56,165 nucleotides of DNA from VAUL01 sp964603155 (GTDB taxonomy: Bacteria > Desulfobacterota > Desulfuromonadia > Desulfuromonadales > BM103), in NCBI GenBank assembly GCA_964603155.1, contig CAZRTZ010000009.1, positions 1 through 56,165 on the forward strand, written 5' to 3'. Shown here in pieces: positions 24,971 through 33,288 of this stretch. The position numbers and the translations under genes are program-made. How positions within the stretch are numbered: position 1 is the stretch's first letter; every line of letters begins with the position of its first letter. The notes beneath the pieces are model-generated. The model saw only the letters and a program-made list of their open reading frames with translations. It was not told where the DNA came from and made no database searches.

Positions 24971-25510
24971 CTATAACAGCAACCCTGCCGCGCCGGAACC
25001 GATCGCGCCGCCAAGCAGGGCGCCGACCAGCACGTCGGTGGGGTAGTGCATCCCGAGAAAAACCCGGGAGCAGCCGATTAACAGAGCGACTGCCAGACCT
25101 GGCAGACCGAGCACCGGCAGTCCCTGAGCCAGGACTGCCCAGACGGCGAAGGCGGTCATGGTATGCCCGGACGGAAAGGAGAACTTGTCGGGAGCCGGGA
25201 CCAGGGAGGTCAGCCCCTGCCAGCTCTCGAACGGCCGTGGCCGGCCGACCAGGTGCTTGATTCCCGTGAAGAGCAGCACCGAAGCGCCAACGGCCGCCGC
25301 TGCCGCCAGTGCGGTGAGTTGGCAGCGCCGTTCGCCAGTCGCGAGCAGGCTTAGGCCGGTGACCACCCAGAGCGGCCAGTCGCCAAGGCGGGTGGCGGTT
25401 TTCATCAACCAGGTCAGCCAGTGAATGCGTCTCAATTGAAACACACGACGCATCATGCCGACTTCCAGGGGGGTCACATGGTGCATGTAGTAAAAAGTCA
25501 GCGATTTCAT
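24971..25510 (-). CDS. PAP2 superfamily phosphatase (lipid phosphatase-like)
   Basis: A 179-residue membrane protein with the three PAP2 catalytic motifs in order: KHLVGRPRP (near residue 82), PSGH in FSFPSGHTMTAF (near residue 110) and SRVFLGMHYPTD (near residue 148), with about five membrane helices. PAP2 enzymes remove phosphate from phosphatidate, undecaprenyl pyrophosphate or related lipids. The start ATG at 25510 has GCGGAG upstream. It ends the same-strand array that begins at 32668; production of diacylglycerol for the glycosyltransferase encoded next to it is the attractive inference. Other PAP2 roles, such as undecaprenyl recycling, remain open. Confidence 0.9.
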   Translation of the reverse strand: MKSLTFYYMHHVTPLEVGMMRRVFQLRRIHWLTWLMKTATRLGDWPLWVVTGLSLLATGERRCQLTALAAAAAVGASVLLFTGIKHLVGRPRPFESWQGLTSLVPAPDKFSFPSGHTMTAFAVWAVLAQGLPVLGLPGLAVALLIGCSRVFLGMHYPTDVLVGALLGGAIGSGAAGLLL

Positions 25511-25586
25511 GAGTACTCCGCGGGATGACAACTGCTCCCCGGCTTTCGGGAGCAACCATTCGCTGCGTATGCGGCAACGTTGACCG

Positions 25587-25619
25587 GAAACTGTTAGCGG
25601 ATCATCGTGAACCGGTTAA
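25587..25619 (-). promoter_or_regulatory. Possible Pho-type half-sites upstream of the PAP2 gene
   Basis: Minus-strand CTAAC (25593-25597) and TTAAC (25615-25619) are 22 bases, that is two 11-base turns, apart; the middle position is not a good match. They lie 83-109 bases before the PAP2 start in the gap after the glycosyltransferase gene. Weaker than the other arrays. Confidence 0.35.
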
Positions 25620-25631
25620 CTTCCCGATAAA

Positions 25632-26768
25632 TCATCCCACCGCGTCGACATATGCCCGGCGCAGCCCCTCCATGATGACCCCCCAACTCTGGCTTTCGGC
25701 ATGACAGCGGGCCTGCGTCGCCATCTCACGGCGCCGCTCATCTTTACGGATCATTTCACTCATGACTCCTCGCAAGGCCCCGGCAGTAATGGTGTCTACC
25801 AATCGGCCGGACACGCCGTCGGCGATGATGTCTCCCGGCCCCTGCACCGCGAAAGCGATGGCTGGCAGCCCCGAGGCCATCGCCTCGAGGACCACATTGC
25901 CAAAAGTTTCGGTGACCGATGGAAAGATGAACAGGTCGGCGGAGGCATACATGCGCGCCAGTTCCTCGCCGTGCCGGTAGCCGGCAAAAAGGCAGCGCTC
26001 CCCGGCCTGCCCTTCCAGCCGCCGGCGCAGGGGTCCATCGCCTATGAACAGCAGGCGGCACCTCTCACGCTCGGGGAGGCCGCGCCAGGCCTCGGCCAGC
26101 AGCTCCAGGTTCTTTTCCGCCGCCAGGCGACCGGCATAAGCCAGCACGATCTCGTCCGGGGCAATTCCAAGTTCTGCGCGCAGGGCCGGGTCGCGCTTGG
26201 CCGGATGGAAGCGCTCGCTGTCAACGCCGCGGCTCCAGATGGCCAGGTTGCGGAACCCGTGCGCTTCCAGTTCGCGTTGTGTCGAGGGCGTCGGACAGAA
26301 TGTCATCCGGGTGGCGTTGTGGAATGCACGCAGGTAGCGCCAGCACAGCGGCGCAAGAGCCCCCGCACGGTACCTCTTCAGGTATTCCGCGAAGTTGGTG
26401 TGGTAAGAGCTGACGACGGGGAGTCCAAGCTGGCGCGCGGCGCGCAGCCCGGACCAGCCGAGGGGTCCCTCCGTGGCGATATGCACCAGGTCGGGGCGAA
26501 AACCGGCCAATTCCGCTCTGACGGATGCCGGCGAAGCCAGCGGTAGCAACACCTCCCGGTAGAACGGCAGGGCGATGGCCGGCCAGGCCCGCATGCTGCC
26601 TCCCCGCGGCAGATTAACCGCTCCGTCCGGGTAGCGCGGCAGCAGCAAATGCAGAACATCTCCTTGGTCAGCGCAATAATGGACGAGACGGTCGAGCGTT
26701 CGGGAGACGCCGTTGACTTGGGGAGAGTAGGTTTCCGTGATCAGGACGAGACGCAGATTCTTGCTCAT
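25632..26768 (-). CDS. Glycosyltransferase family 4, probable lipid glycosyltransferase
   Basis: A 378-residue GT-B enzyme. The N-terminal acceptor domain begins LRLVLITETYSPQVNGVSRT, the usual start of the MgtA/SqdX/Agt-like group; the C-terminal donor domain has the E-x7-E pattern in TETFGNVVLEAMASGLP. Members of this group attach mannose, glucose, glucuronate or sulfoquinovose to diacylglycerol and several are induced by phosphate starvation; the sugar here cannot be read. The start at 26768 begins the conserved domain and lies 13 bases after the upstream receiver-kinase gene, so it is in the same operon. PAP2 downstream could supply the diacylglycerol acceptor. Confidence 0.85.
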   Translation of the reverse strand: MSKNLRLVLITETYSPQVNGVSRTLDRLVHYCADQGDVLHLLLPRYPDGAVNLPRGGSMRAWPAIALPFYREVLLPLASPASVRAELAGFRPDLVHIATEGPLGWSGLRAARQLGLPVVSSYHTNFAEYLKRYRAGALAPLCWRYLRAFHNATRMTFCPTPSTQRELEAHGFRNLAIWSRGVDSERFHPAKRDPALRAELGIAPDEIVLAYAGRLAAEKNLELLAEAWRGLPERERCRLLFIGDGPLRRRLEGQAGERCLFAGYRHGEELARMYASADLFIFPSVTETFGNVVLEAMASGLPAIAFAVQGPGDIIADGVSGRLVDTITAGALRGVMSEMIRKDERRREMATQARCHAESQSWGVIMEGLRRAYVDAVG

Positions 26769-26781
26769 GCCGGCAGAGCAC

Positions 26782-27945
26782 TTATGCCGCAAAGGGGATC
26801 CAAACCCGGAAACAGTTGCCTTTACCGTACTGGTCGTCGACCTCGGCGTTACCACCCATCGCATTCGCCAGGGTCCGTACTCCGAAGAGCCCGAGGCCGC
26901 TGCCGGCAACACACCGGGCGCCATCTCCACGGTAAAAACGGTCGAAGACCTTCGCGGAATCTTGTACCTGCACACCCTCGCCGGCATCGCAAACATCCAG
27001 TTCGAACCGCCATTCGCCGAACCTGCACACCACCTCGACCGGGTGATCGGACGGCCCGTACTTGACGGCATTGTCCAAGAGCGCGGAGACGATGATTCTA
27101 AAGGCCGGGCGATTGGCCGTCAGAGGGAGGGGCGTTCCTTCGACACGCAACTTTAGTGCGATGCCGCGCGCTTGCGCAGCGGTCTCATAGAGTTCGAGCA
27201 TTTCGGCGGCAAGCGCCTCGGCGAGAATTGGCTCTGTGGGCAGTTGCATCTGTCCGCCCTGCACCTGGCGGATCAGCAGAAAATCCTCAGCCAGACATTG
27301 CAGGTAGCTGGAACTCCGATGAATCGCCGCCAGACGGGACGTCACCGCCGAGCTATCAGCATGCTGCAGCAGATCGGCATTGATTTGCATGGCCGCCAGT
27401 TGATTGCGCAGTTCATGGAACAACAGGCTATGCAGATTGCGCTGTTCCTCGACCGCTTGATTGAGCCGGGAGAACTCGCGCTGCAGTTGGATTTCACGGC
27501 GGTGACGCTCGACCAGCCGGCCGCTGACCAGCATCACTTCCTGCTGCGAATAGGGCTTGGCAAGGTAGGCGTCGGCGCCGAGTTCGAGGCCGTGCAGCTT
27601 ATCCTCCGGGCTGTTCAGAGCGGTCAGCATAATCACCGGGGTTGATGCAATCAGGCGATCAGGGTGCTGGCGCAGCATGCGGCAGACCTCCCAACCGTCC
27701 AGGTCGGGGAGCATGACGTCGAGGAGGATGAGGTCCGGGCGCTGGCTGCCGATGATCCGGCAGGCCGTCATCCCGTCCTCAGCCTCGTGAACGATGTATC
27801 CGGCGCGCTTGAGTGCATGGCAGAGCGGAGCACGGATTTCCGGTTCATCCTCGACGACAAGGATCGTCGCCGGGATGCTGGTCCGGGGAGCCTCACCCCG
27901 GCTGGCTTGCGTGCCGGTCTCCAGCAAACGGGCGGCTTCGCTCAT
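26782..27945 (-). CDS. Receiver domain-histidine kinase fusion
   Basis: A 387-residue soluble protein. A receiver domain (about residues 26-145) has EDEPE, the phosphoryl-accepting Asp in DLILLDVMLPDLDG and Lys in AYLAKPYS. A kinase domain follows with a HisKA-like FHELRNQLAAMQ (near residue 176) and HATPase boxes SALLDNAVKYG, CDAGEGV and GSGLGLFGVRTLA. There is no membrane segment and no DNA-binding output, so input likely comes from another kinase or phosphorelay. It overlaps the 40-residue gene by ATGA and is followed by the glycosyltransferase, so it may tune lipid synthesis; the partner is not visible. Confidence 0.88.
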   Translation of the reverse strand: MSEAARLLETGTQASRGEAPRTSIPATILVVEDEPEIRAPLCHALKRAGYIVHEAEDGMTACRIIGSQRPDLILLDVMLPDLDGWEVCRMLRQHPDRLIASTPVIMLTALNSPEDKLHGLELGADAYLAKPYSQQEVMLVSGRLVERHRREIQLQREFSRLNQAVEEQRNLHSLLFHELRNQLAAMQINADLLQHADSSAVTSRLAAIHRSSSYLQCLAEDFLLIRQVQGGQMQLPTEPILAEALAAEMLELYETAAQARGIALKLRVEGTPLPLTANRPAFRIIVSALLDNAVKYGPSDHPVEVVCRFGEWRFELDVCDAGEGVQVQDSAKVFDRFYRGDGARCVAGSGLGLFGVRTLANAMGGNAEVDDQYGKGNCFRVWIPFAA

Positions 27946-28064
27946 CGGCTCCCCCGGGCCAGAGTCAGCATCTGCCGCAGACGCCGGCGGATTTTGCGAT
28001 CATCGGCAATGACTACGGCGGAGATCCCCAACAGAAACAGCAGACTGAGAACGAGATCGGACAT
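27942..28064 (-). CDS. 40-residue single-helix membrane peptide
   Basis: A short gene encoding 40 residues: an N-terminal membrane helix (about residues 3-20, MSDLVLSLLFLLGISAVVIA) and a very basic tail (DDRKIRRRLRQML). GGGAGG lies eight bases before the ATG and its stop overlaps the receiver-kinase start by four bases, both strong signs of a real gene. A three-unit Pho-type array stands 50 bases upstream. Such peptides often bind or regulate a membrane partner; no function can be named. Confidence 0.65.
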   Translation of the reverse strand: MSDLVLSLLFLLGISAVVIADDRKIRRRLRQMLTLARGSR

Positions 28065-28112
28065 GATTTGCCTCCCGGCACTTGATGGCCTAGTATCCGT
28101 CCCGTGCATTCG

Positions 28113-28145
28113 CCAAACGTTAACCTTCGTTTCAATGTTTGTTAG
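28113..28145 (-). promoter_or_regulatory. Putative PhoB box array inside the lipid operon
   Basis: On the minus strand CTAAC (28141-28145) and TTAAC (28119-28123) lie 22 bases apart with a weaker TGAAA unit at the exact middle step (28130-28134). The array is 50-80 bases before the 40-residue gene and points toward it, making it a candidate second promoter for the receiver-kinase, glycosyltransferase and PAP2 genes. Confidence 0.6.
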
Positions 28146-28162
28146 AAGTGCCTGAAGTCCCC

Positions 28163-29215
28163 TTAGATGCGCTCCCGGCAGACCTGGAATTCGAGGGTCG
28201 CGCTGGTGACGGAGCTGCGGCCGGTGCAGAAAAAGATCAGCAGCCACAGCACTTGCAGGCAGAGCAGAGCTTGCGGGGTCCAGAGGGCGGCGAGCCCGGC
28301 ACCGATTGCCGGATCCATCATCGGAGCCGGCCCGGCGGTGCTGACCAGTCCTGCCGCGTAGGGGATACCGGCCAGAGCCATCCACTGATAGGCGGTCAGG
28401 CGCCCGGAACCGCGAAAGTCGGCGCGCAGGAATTCGGAGAACACCCGCCACATTTGCGTGGTGGCCACGGCCACGAGAAAAGCCGTTGCGAAATTTTTCT
28501 CCAAATACAGGGCGCTGCCGACCAGACCGGTGACGACACAGACAAGGGCCGTCAGCGCCTGCACCGGCAGAACCCGTTCCCCCTCCAGCCCCCCGGCATA
28601 AGCAATTTTCTTGGTGGCGCCGAAAAAGCGCAGGGAGAAACGCCCCAGCATAAGTCTCAACAGGGGGGGGCTGCCGGCAAGCGCTTTGCCGTAGCAGCAG
28701 CCAAAACTCAGGCAGGCCAATCGCCCCAGCCCTTCCCCAAAGGCATAGGCGATGCCGAGGGCGGCCAGCACGGGGAGCGTCGGCAAAGGAGCCAGTCCCA
28801 ACTCTGCAGCGACCCGATTGCCGGCCAGCAGCACAAACGGACTGATCAGCAGTCCGACGAAAACGGCACCGCCGACGGTCATGGTGTGAGCCTTGCCCTC
28901 AACGAGCCGTGCAACCCAGCGCGAGGCCGGAACGCATATTCCCAGCAATCCCGCGACAAAAACGCCAAGAGCTGCGGGCTGCAGGCCGAGCGCGCCGGTC
29001 AGCAGCAGGAAAAGCACCACCGCAGCCAGGTAGGCATTGGCAGAGAAGAACCCGTACCAGGTCAGATTCATCCCTTGCCAGACTCCCCCCCGGCTCCGCC
29101 GTACCGGTAGTGCCGCCATGATCTGCCACTCTTCCCGCGGGAGGGTACGGAAGCCCCAGAACAGGTAGCCAGCACTGCCGGCGGCCAATAGCCAAAGGAA
29201 CTCGAACTTCGTCAT
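28163..29215 (-). CDS. Lgt-like integral membrane protein (prolipoprotein diacylglyceryl transferase family)
   Basis: A 350-residue protein with about nine to ten membrane helices. The segment FGEGLGRLACLSFGCCYGKA (near residue 158) matches the GR-x-GC-x-x-x-GCCYG pattern of the Lgt superfamily, including distant members that are not true lipoprotein diacylglyceryl transferases. The essential Lgt signature with GNFxNxE is not evident, so another lipid-transfer substrate is likely. It overlaps the decarboxylase gene by four bases (ATGA) and is embedded in the lipid operon. A membrane lipid head-group or acyl transfer role is inference. Confidence 0.75.
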   Translation of the reverse strand: MTKFEFLWLLAAGSAGYLFWGFRTLPREEWQIMAALPVRRSRGGVWQGMNLTWYGFFSANAYLAAVVLFLLLTGALGLQPAALGVFVAGLLGICVPASRWVARLVEGKAHTMTVGGAVFVGLLISPFVLLAGNRVAAELGLAPLPTLPVLAALGIAYAFGEGLGRLACLSFGCCYGKALAGSPPLLRLMLGRFSLRFFGATKKIAYAGGLEGERVLPVQALTALVCVVTGLVGSALYLEKNFATAFLVAVATTQMWRVFSEFLRADFRGSGRLTAYQWMALAGIPYAAGLVSTAGPAPMMDPAIGAGLAALWTPQALLCLQVLWLLIFFCTGRSSVTSATLEFQVCRERI

Positions 29216-30240
29216 GAGTCGCCTCCTTTGCGGGGTTGCGCAGTCGCGATCAGAGAACGAACCTTGAGGTCAGTTTCCACCAGCGGTTGGGCAAATCCCT
29301 GGCTGAACCGGCTGTCAACATCCTGCCGATTCTGATTGGCGAGCAGGTCGTCGGCAAACCGGACCCGGCCGCGCTGAAACAGGAGCACATCGGTGCTGCT
29401 GCCTGGGCGGTACAGGCTCTTGGGCTGGCCCTTGCGCAGAAACATGCCGATTTCAACCGGCTGTGGCGCGTCGTAACACTCCCGGCTGTAACATTGCACC
29501 ACTTCACCGATCATCAGCGCCACCACCTCGATCATCGCCACACGACCGACACCGGTCCCCCCGGGGACATCGGTGTCAATGACCGTAACCGTGCGCCGGT
29601 TTTTTGAATAGGGCGTCACCACGGCGACGACTGCTGATGGGTTGCACGAGTGATAATCGCCGTCGAGGGTATAAATATCGAGCACCTTGCCACTGACGGG
29701 AACGTGGTTGTAGTGATATTTGTCGGGGGTCAGGCGGAACACGGCATAGTCTCCGCCGGCAAAAGCTTCCCGCCATACCGGATGACCGCCGAGCAGCTCA
29801 CTGAAACCGAAAAACTTTTCCTTGATGAACACCATGCTGGCGGCGGGGCACGAACCGACCAGCACCCGAGCATCGGCGGGCGAGGTCACGGCCGCAGGGT
29901 CCGCCGGCATCGGCCGGCATTCCCAATAGCGGATGCGCCGCTCGAAGAGCTTGCGGGGAGTATCGAGACTGCCCGGCGGGTCCAGGCACTCAGCCGGATC
30001 GACCCCGTAGGCGGTGAGGAGTCGCCGATGGCCCGAGAGCTGCGCGCCGAGGGCCAAATCGTAGTTAAAAAAGGCCAGCGCCCGCGACGAGGCCGGACCG
30101 GTCAGGAGCCGGAACATGCCGTCGGCATTCTCGCGCAGCCGGTGATAGAGCAGGTTGACCAGACGATCGCCGAAGAGCCGTTCGGTCAGGACCCGGCCGC
30201 TATCCCGCTCGATATACTGGTGTGGGGTAATTGTGGGCAT
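29212..30240 (-). CDS. Phosphatidylserine decarboxylase-like pyruvoyl enzyme
   Basis: A 342-residue protein of the phosphatidylserine decarboxylase proenzyme family, closer to the clostridial/eukaryotic type II layout (start PHQYIERDSGRVLTERLFGD). Visible features: KFFGFSELLGG, the histidines in YHYNHVPVSG, a GTGVGRVAMIEV strand, and the self-cleavage motif GSS in RPGSSTDVLLF (near residue 279) that would yield the pyruvoyl group. It has an unusually long tail of about 60 residues after the cleavage site. It makes phosphatidylethanolamine in known relatives. Its start lies 41 bases inside the upstream unknown gene and its stop overlaps the Lgt-like gene. Confidence 0.88.
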   Translation of the reverse strand: MPTITPHQYIERDSGRVLTERLFGDRLVNLLYHRLRENADGMFRLLTGPASSRALAFFNYDLALGAQLSGHRRLLTAYGVDPAECLDPPGSLDTPRKLFERRIRYWECRPMPADPAAVTSPADARVLVGSCPAASMVFIKEKFFGFSELLGGHPVWREAFAGGDYAVFRLTPDKYHYNHVPVSGKVLDIYTLDGDYHSCNPSAVVAVVTPYSKNRRTVTVIDTDVPGGTGVGRVAMIEVVALMIGEVVQCYSRECYDAPQPVEIGMFLRKGQPKSLYRPGSSTDVLLFQRGRVRFADDLLANQNRQDVDSRFSQGFAQPLVETDLKVRSLIATAQPRKGGDS

Positions 30241-32668
30241 GGGTTTTGTCCAGGAAAGAGTCGGCGCGGAGCCGGTCGCGATGCGTCGTGAAGATGACCA
30301 GATGAATCAACCGGAGCAACACCCCGGTCTCGAGCCGGTCCGCGAGCAGGTCGGCTTTGATGCGCCGCAGAAAGGCCGCCGCTCCCTGACCGCCGCTGGT
30401 GGAGGCCAAAGCGCCGCGGATGGATGGGTCATCGAGGTGAGCCACCTCGTCGAGACGTTGCAGGTCGCGCTCCAGATATTCAAGTCCCTCGACAAGGTGC
30501 TGCCGGGCCAGAGTTTCTCGGTAATAGCGTTCGGCGGCCTGATTGAATTCCGGGGCCGAAACCTGCAGCGGATGAGAGGCATTGACTTCGCCCAGAATCC
30601 CCCTGGTCAATCGGCCGGCAACAGAACATTCCGCAGGCAGCTCCAGGCGCAGCTTGAGATCGTCGATCATGGTGTCGAGGCGAAGGGCCTCGATCAATCC
30701 GGTCGCCTGGTCTTTCAGCAGGCGAACCAGTGCCTGCCGGTATTCGCTGTGGTGAATGCGTAAATATCCAGCATAGCGATGGCTGGTGCGGGTTTGACAA
30801 GTGCGCCCCAGAATCTGGCGGAGAAAGCGGTTGGGGGTGTCGGCGCGGACGAAAAAGGTCGGCAGGTCAACGGCCGTGCCGAAGAAGATCTGTCGACGCT
30901 CGCTCTCGGTGACCGGGTCGTCGGGGATGTCCCCATGGCTGACAACTCCGGTGGCGATCAACTGGTAGGCGAAGGCCATGATCAACGTCTGCAGGCTGGT
31001 GGCGTAGCCGAGATCGCGGCCGAACTGTTCGAACAGACTGTAATGCCGCCCCTCGACCCCGCTGAAGCCCATGGTGGCGAATTCGCGCGGTTTGAGGAAA
31101 AGATACAGCGACATCTGCCGGTCGGTCACCCCCATTTCGGCCAGGTCCTCCCTGAGCTGGTCGTGGTTGCCGAGGCGGCCGTCGAAGGCCGGGCTGCGAT
31201 CGGTGGAGAGGAAGCAGATCGGGTAGTCGAGCAGTCGAAAATCCGGGACGAAATCGCCCCGCAGGCCGAACATCCGGCTCACCGGCCGGTCGATCCACTC
31301 CGGCCCGAAGGGGGTGAGGGTCTGACCGCAGACCGACAGCCGGGCCTTTTTACGCCAGCGTCGCCAGAGCATGCGCAGGTGGGTGTAGTCGAGTTGATGC
31401 GGGAGGAAGCCGAGCGCCCGCTCCGGGTGAAAGTCCTTGAAGTCGAGCCGGTAGGGTGCGGCCGTGTAGCTGCCGACGAACAGGGGCAAAAAGTGTTCGG
31501 CAATCTTGATGGCCAGATCCCCCAGGATTTTCTCATGACCGGCATGAAACCCCGAGCCGGGGGCGGCCAGCCGACTCGTCAGCCGGCGACTCCCCAGGCT
31601 GACGTGCACGCCGTTGTTGGCCAGACTGGTATTCGACAGGGTGGGGAGCACCACCAGGTTGTTGGCGATGATCCCGGCCTCGCGCAGCTTGGCCACCGCG
31701 TTGATCTGGCTGCGGCTCAGCGTCTGGTGGCACAGGTGCATGTAGTGGTGCTTTTTCTCTCCCTCGTCCCATCCGGCGAGACAGGGGCTCATGAACAGCT
31801 CGCGATAGAAACTGTCGGGGATGATGGCATTCAGGGCGCGCTGCCGCTGGGGCGGATGCGGGGCGAAGTAGACCCGCGCCTGCTGCCCGGATTCGCCCAG
31901 TTCGAAGCGGCGGTTGGCGTAACGGATCAGCAGTTCGGTGAGCAGATGGCGCTTGGCGGTTTCACGGGCGAGTGCCTTGCCCATTCCTGCGTCAGGACGC
32001 ATCGGCACCACGTGGAAAGAGTGGGTTTCGGGGGAGGTGTTGTCGTTCAGGTAGTGACCCATCAGTGAGCGGCCGGTGGCAACGATGCTTTCCGGCAGTC
32101 CCGGCCGGGCCGCGATCACATCCGCCATGGCCAGCTTGAGCAGATAGCTGACAGGAACCCGGACTTGTGCCTCGCCGTCGGCGACTTCAATCAGAAAGCG
32201 GCCGGCATCGCTGCGCCGCCCCCGTTCCGGGGAACGCTTGTCGGCCAGCAGGTCGGCCTGGAAAACCTGGCGTGCCTCTGCATTGAGGAGGCGGAACGGG
32301 AAGCGCACATAACTGTTTTCCCATACCCCCTGCGGGTTGTCGGCGAGAAACCGTTCCAGTTCTCCCGCCAGTTGGCCGGGGCTGTCGCCCGACCGGGCCC
32401 GCTTGAGCAGGTTGGTCATGTAGCGCGAACTCTCGATCGCCAGAGGCAGGTCCACCCGGTGACGGTCTCCGCAAACCGCGGCCTGCAGTTCGGTCTCCGA
32501 GCCGGCCGTGGCGTCTTCACCGGCAAAGGGGAGCGTCATCAGCAGACGGTCGGAATCCCTCGGGTCGATGCCGGCGCGCTTCAGCGCTTCGGCAAGGGTC
32601 GGTTGCCGGGGCGGGGGCCCCTCTTGAAATTTGATCAGGCGCGCTTCGCTATCCATTGGCGTTTCCAC
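30200..32668 (-). CDS. Large conserved-looking protein of unknown function heading the lipid operon
   Basis: An 822-residue soluble protein with no family I recognise, no signal peptide and no clear membrane helices. It is not low-complexity; it has ordered motif-like stretches such as SNTSLANNGVHVSLGSR (near residue 346), MGLRGDF-like turns, HGDIPDDPVTESERRQIFFG and many His/Asp/Arg residues, compatible with an enzyme. It overlaps the decarboxylase gene by 41 bases, a sign of tight coupling. A putative Pho-box pair lies 62-83 bases before its start. I used the GTG at 32668; an ATG at 32656 is possible. A lipid-related role is inferred only from neighbours. Confidence 0.75.
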   Translation of the reverse strand: METPMDSEARLIKFQEGPPPRQPTLAEALKRAGIDPRDSDRLLMTLPFAGEDATAGSETELQAAVCGDRHRVDLPLAIESSRYMTNLLKRARSGDSPGQLAGELERFLADNPQGVWENSYVRFPFRLLNAEARQVFQADLLADKRSPERGRRSDAGRFLIEVADGEAQVRVPVSYLLKLAMADVIAARPGLPESIVATGRSLMGHYLNDNTSPETHSFHVVPMRPDAGMGKALARETAKRHLLTELLIRYANRRFELGESGQQARVYFAPHPPQRQRALNAIIPDSFYRELFMSPCLAGWDEGEKKHHYMHLCHQTLSRSQINAVAKLREAGIIANNLVVLPTLSNTSLANNGVHVSLGSRRLTSRLAAPGSGFHAGHEKILGDLAIKIAEHFLPLFVGSYTAAPYRLDFKDFHPERALGFLPHQLDYTHLRMLWRRWRKKARLSVCGQTLTPFGPEWIDRPVSRMFGLRGDFVPDFRLLDYPICFLSTDRSPAFDGRLGNHDQLREDLAEMGVTDRQMSLYLFLKPREFATMGFSGVEGRHYSLFEQFGRDLGYATSLQTLIMAFAYQLIATGVVSHGDIPDDPVTESERRQIFFGTAVDLPTFFVRADTPNRFLRQILGRTCQTRTSHRYAGYLRIHHSEYRQALVRLLKDQATGLIEALRLDTMIDDLKLRLELPAECSVAGRLTRGILGEVNASHPLQVSAPEFNQAAERYYRETLARQHLVEGLEYLERDLQRLDEVAHLDDPSIRGALASTSGGQGAAAFLRRIKADLLADRLETGVLLRLIHLVIFTTHRDRLRADSFLDKTHAHNYPTPVYRAG

Positions 32669-32723
32669 TTTCGGAGATCCTGGATAGCGACATCCTGAGA
32701 CAAACCTGTTTCCCCCGCGTTGC

Positions 32724-32745
32724 CGCCCGGTGAGAATCCGGTTAG
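32724..32745 (-). promoter_or_regulatory. Putative PhoB box pair upstream of the lipid operon
   Basis: Minus-strand half-sites CTAAC (32741-32745) and CTCAC (32730-32734) are 11 bases apart and point toward the unknown 822-residue gene. A further weak unit lies at 32719. It pairs back-to-back with the plus-strand pair at 32793. Confidence 0.6.
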
Positions 32746-32792
32746 CCCTTTTTCGCGGGCGACTGCATCGTTTACACGATTTTTTCCGCTCG

Positions 32793-32814
32793 CTAACCCG
32801 CAGCTAGCAGCCAT
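32793..32814 (+). promoter_or_regulatory. Possible PhoB box pair upstream of the DksA-like gene
   Basis: Plus-strand CTAAC (32793-32797) and CTAGC (32804-32808), 11 bases apart, about 53-68 bases before the GTG start of the DksA relative. The second half-site deviates at one base. Confidence 0.45.
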
Positions 32815-32860
32815 CCCCTAAAAAGTCGGCCGAAATGTCACTGCAAAAGGTGGGGAGCCC

Positions 32861-33262
32861 GTGAACACCGTCGCCTTCCGTGAAGTGCTGACCGATGAAT
32901 GCTATATGACCACGCGGCAACTTCAGTATTTTCGCGACAAGCTGCTGCGCTGGCGCAGTGAACTCTGTCGGCAAAAGCCGTGCCTCGACGCAGACCGCGA
33001 CGACCCCGGGCTGCAGCCGGACTGGATCGATTCGGCCTCGCTCAGCACTAGCTGGCACCTGATGCAGGCCCGGCGGGACCGTACAGTGGACACTCTTCGG
33101 CAGATCGATGCTGCGCTGGCCAGAATCGCGGCCGGGACTTACGGTTTTTGCGAGGAGTCCGGTGAAGAGATCGGGCTCGAGCGCTTGCTGGCGATGCCGA
33201 CCGCCCGCCTCTCCGTCGAGGCGCAAAGCGATCTCGAGCGACGCCGGAGGATCGGGCGCTAA
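32861..33262 (+). CDS. DksA/TraR family protein lacking the zinc cysteines
   Basis: A 133-residue protein aligned with DksA from its start (DECYMTTRQLQYFRDKLLRW matches the DksA EEYMNEAQLAHFRRIL region) through a coiled-coil (about residues 17-95) to the globular end. DksA binds the RNA polymerase secondary channel and works with ppGpp. The tip has D-x-x-L-rich acidic residues. The zinc finger is degenerate: TYGFCEESGEEIGLERLLAMPTA keeps one cysteine of four, as in zinc-independent DksA2 paralogs. The start is a GTG preceded by GGGGAG. It is divergent from the lipid operon and possibly Pho-controlled. Confidence 0.88.
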   Translation: MNTVAFREVLTDECYMTTRQLQYFRDKLLRWRSELCRQKPCLDADRDDPGLQPDWIDSASLSTSWHLMQARRDRTVDTLRQIDAALARIAAGTYGFCEESGEEIGLERLLAMPTARLSVEAQSDLERRRRIGR

Positions 33263-33288
33263 CTTATAAGCCTTGGGAGGCAAACACC

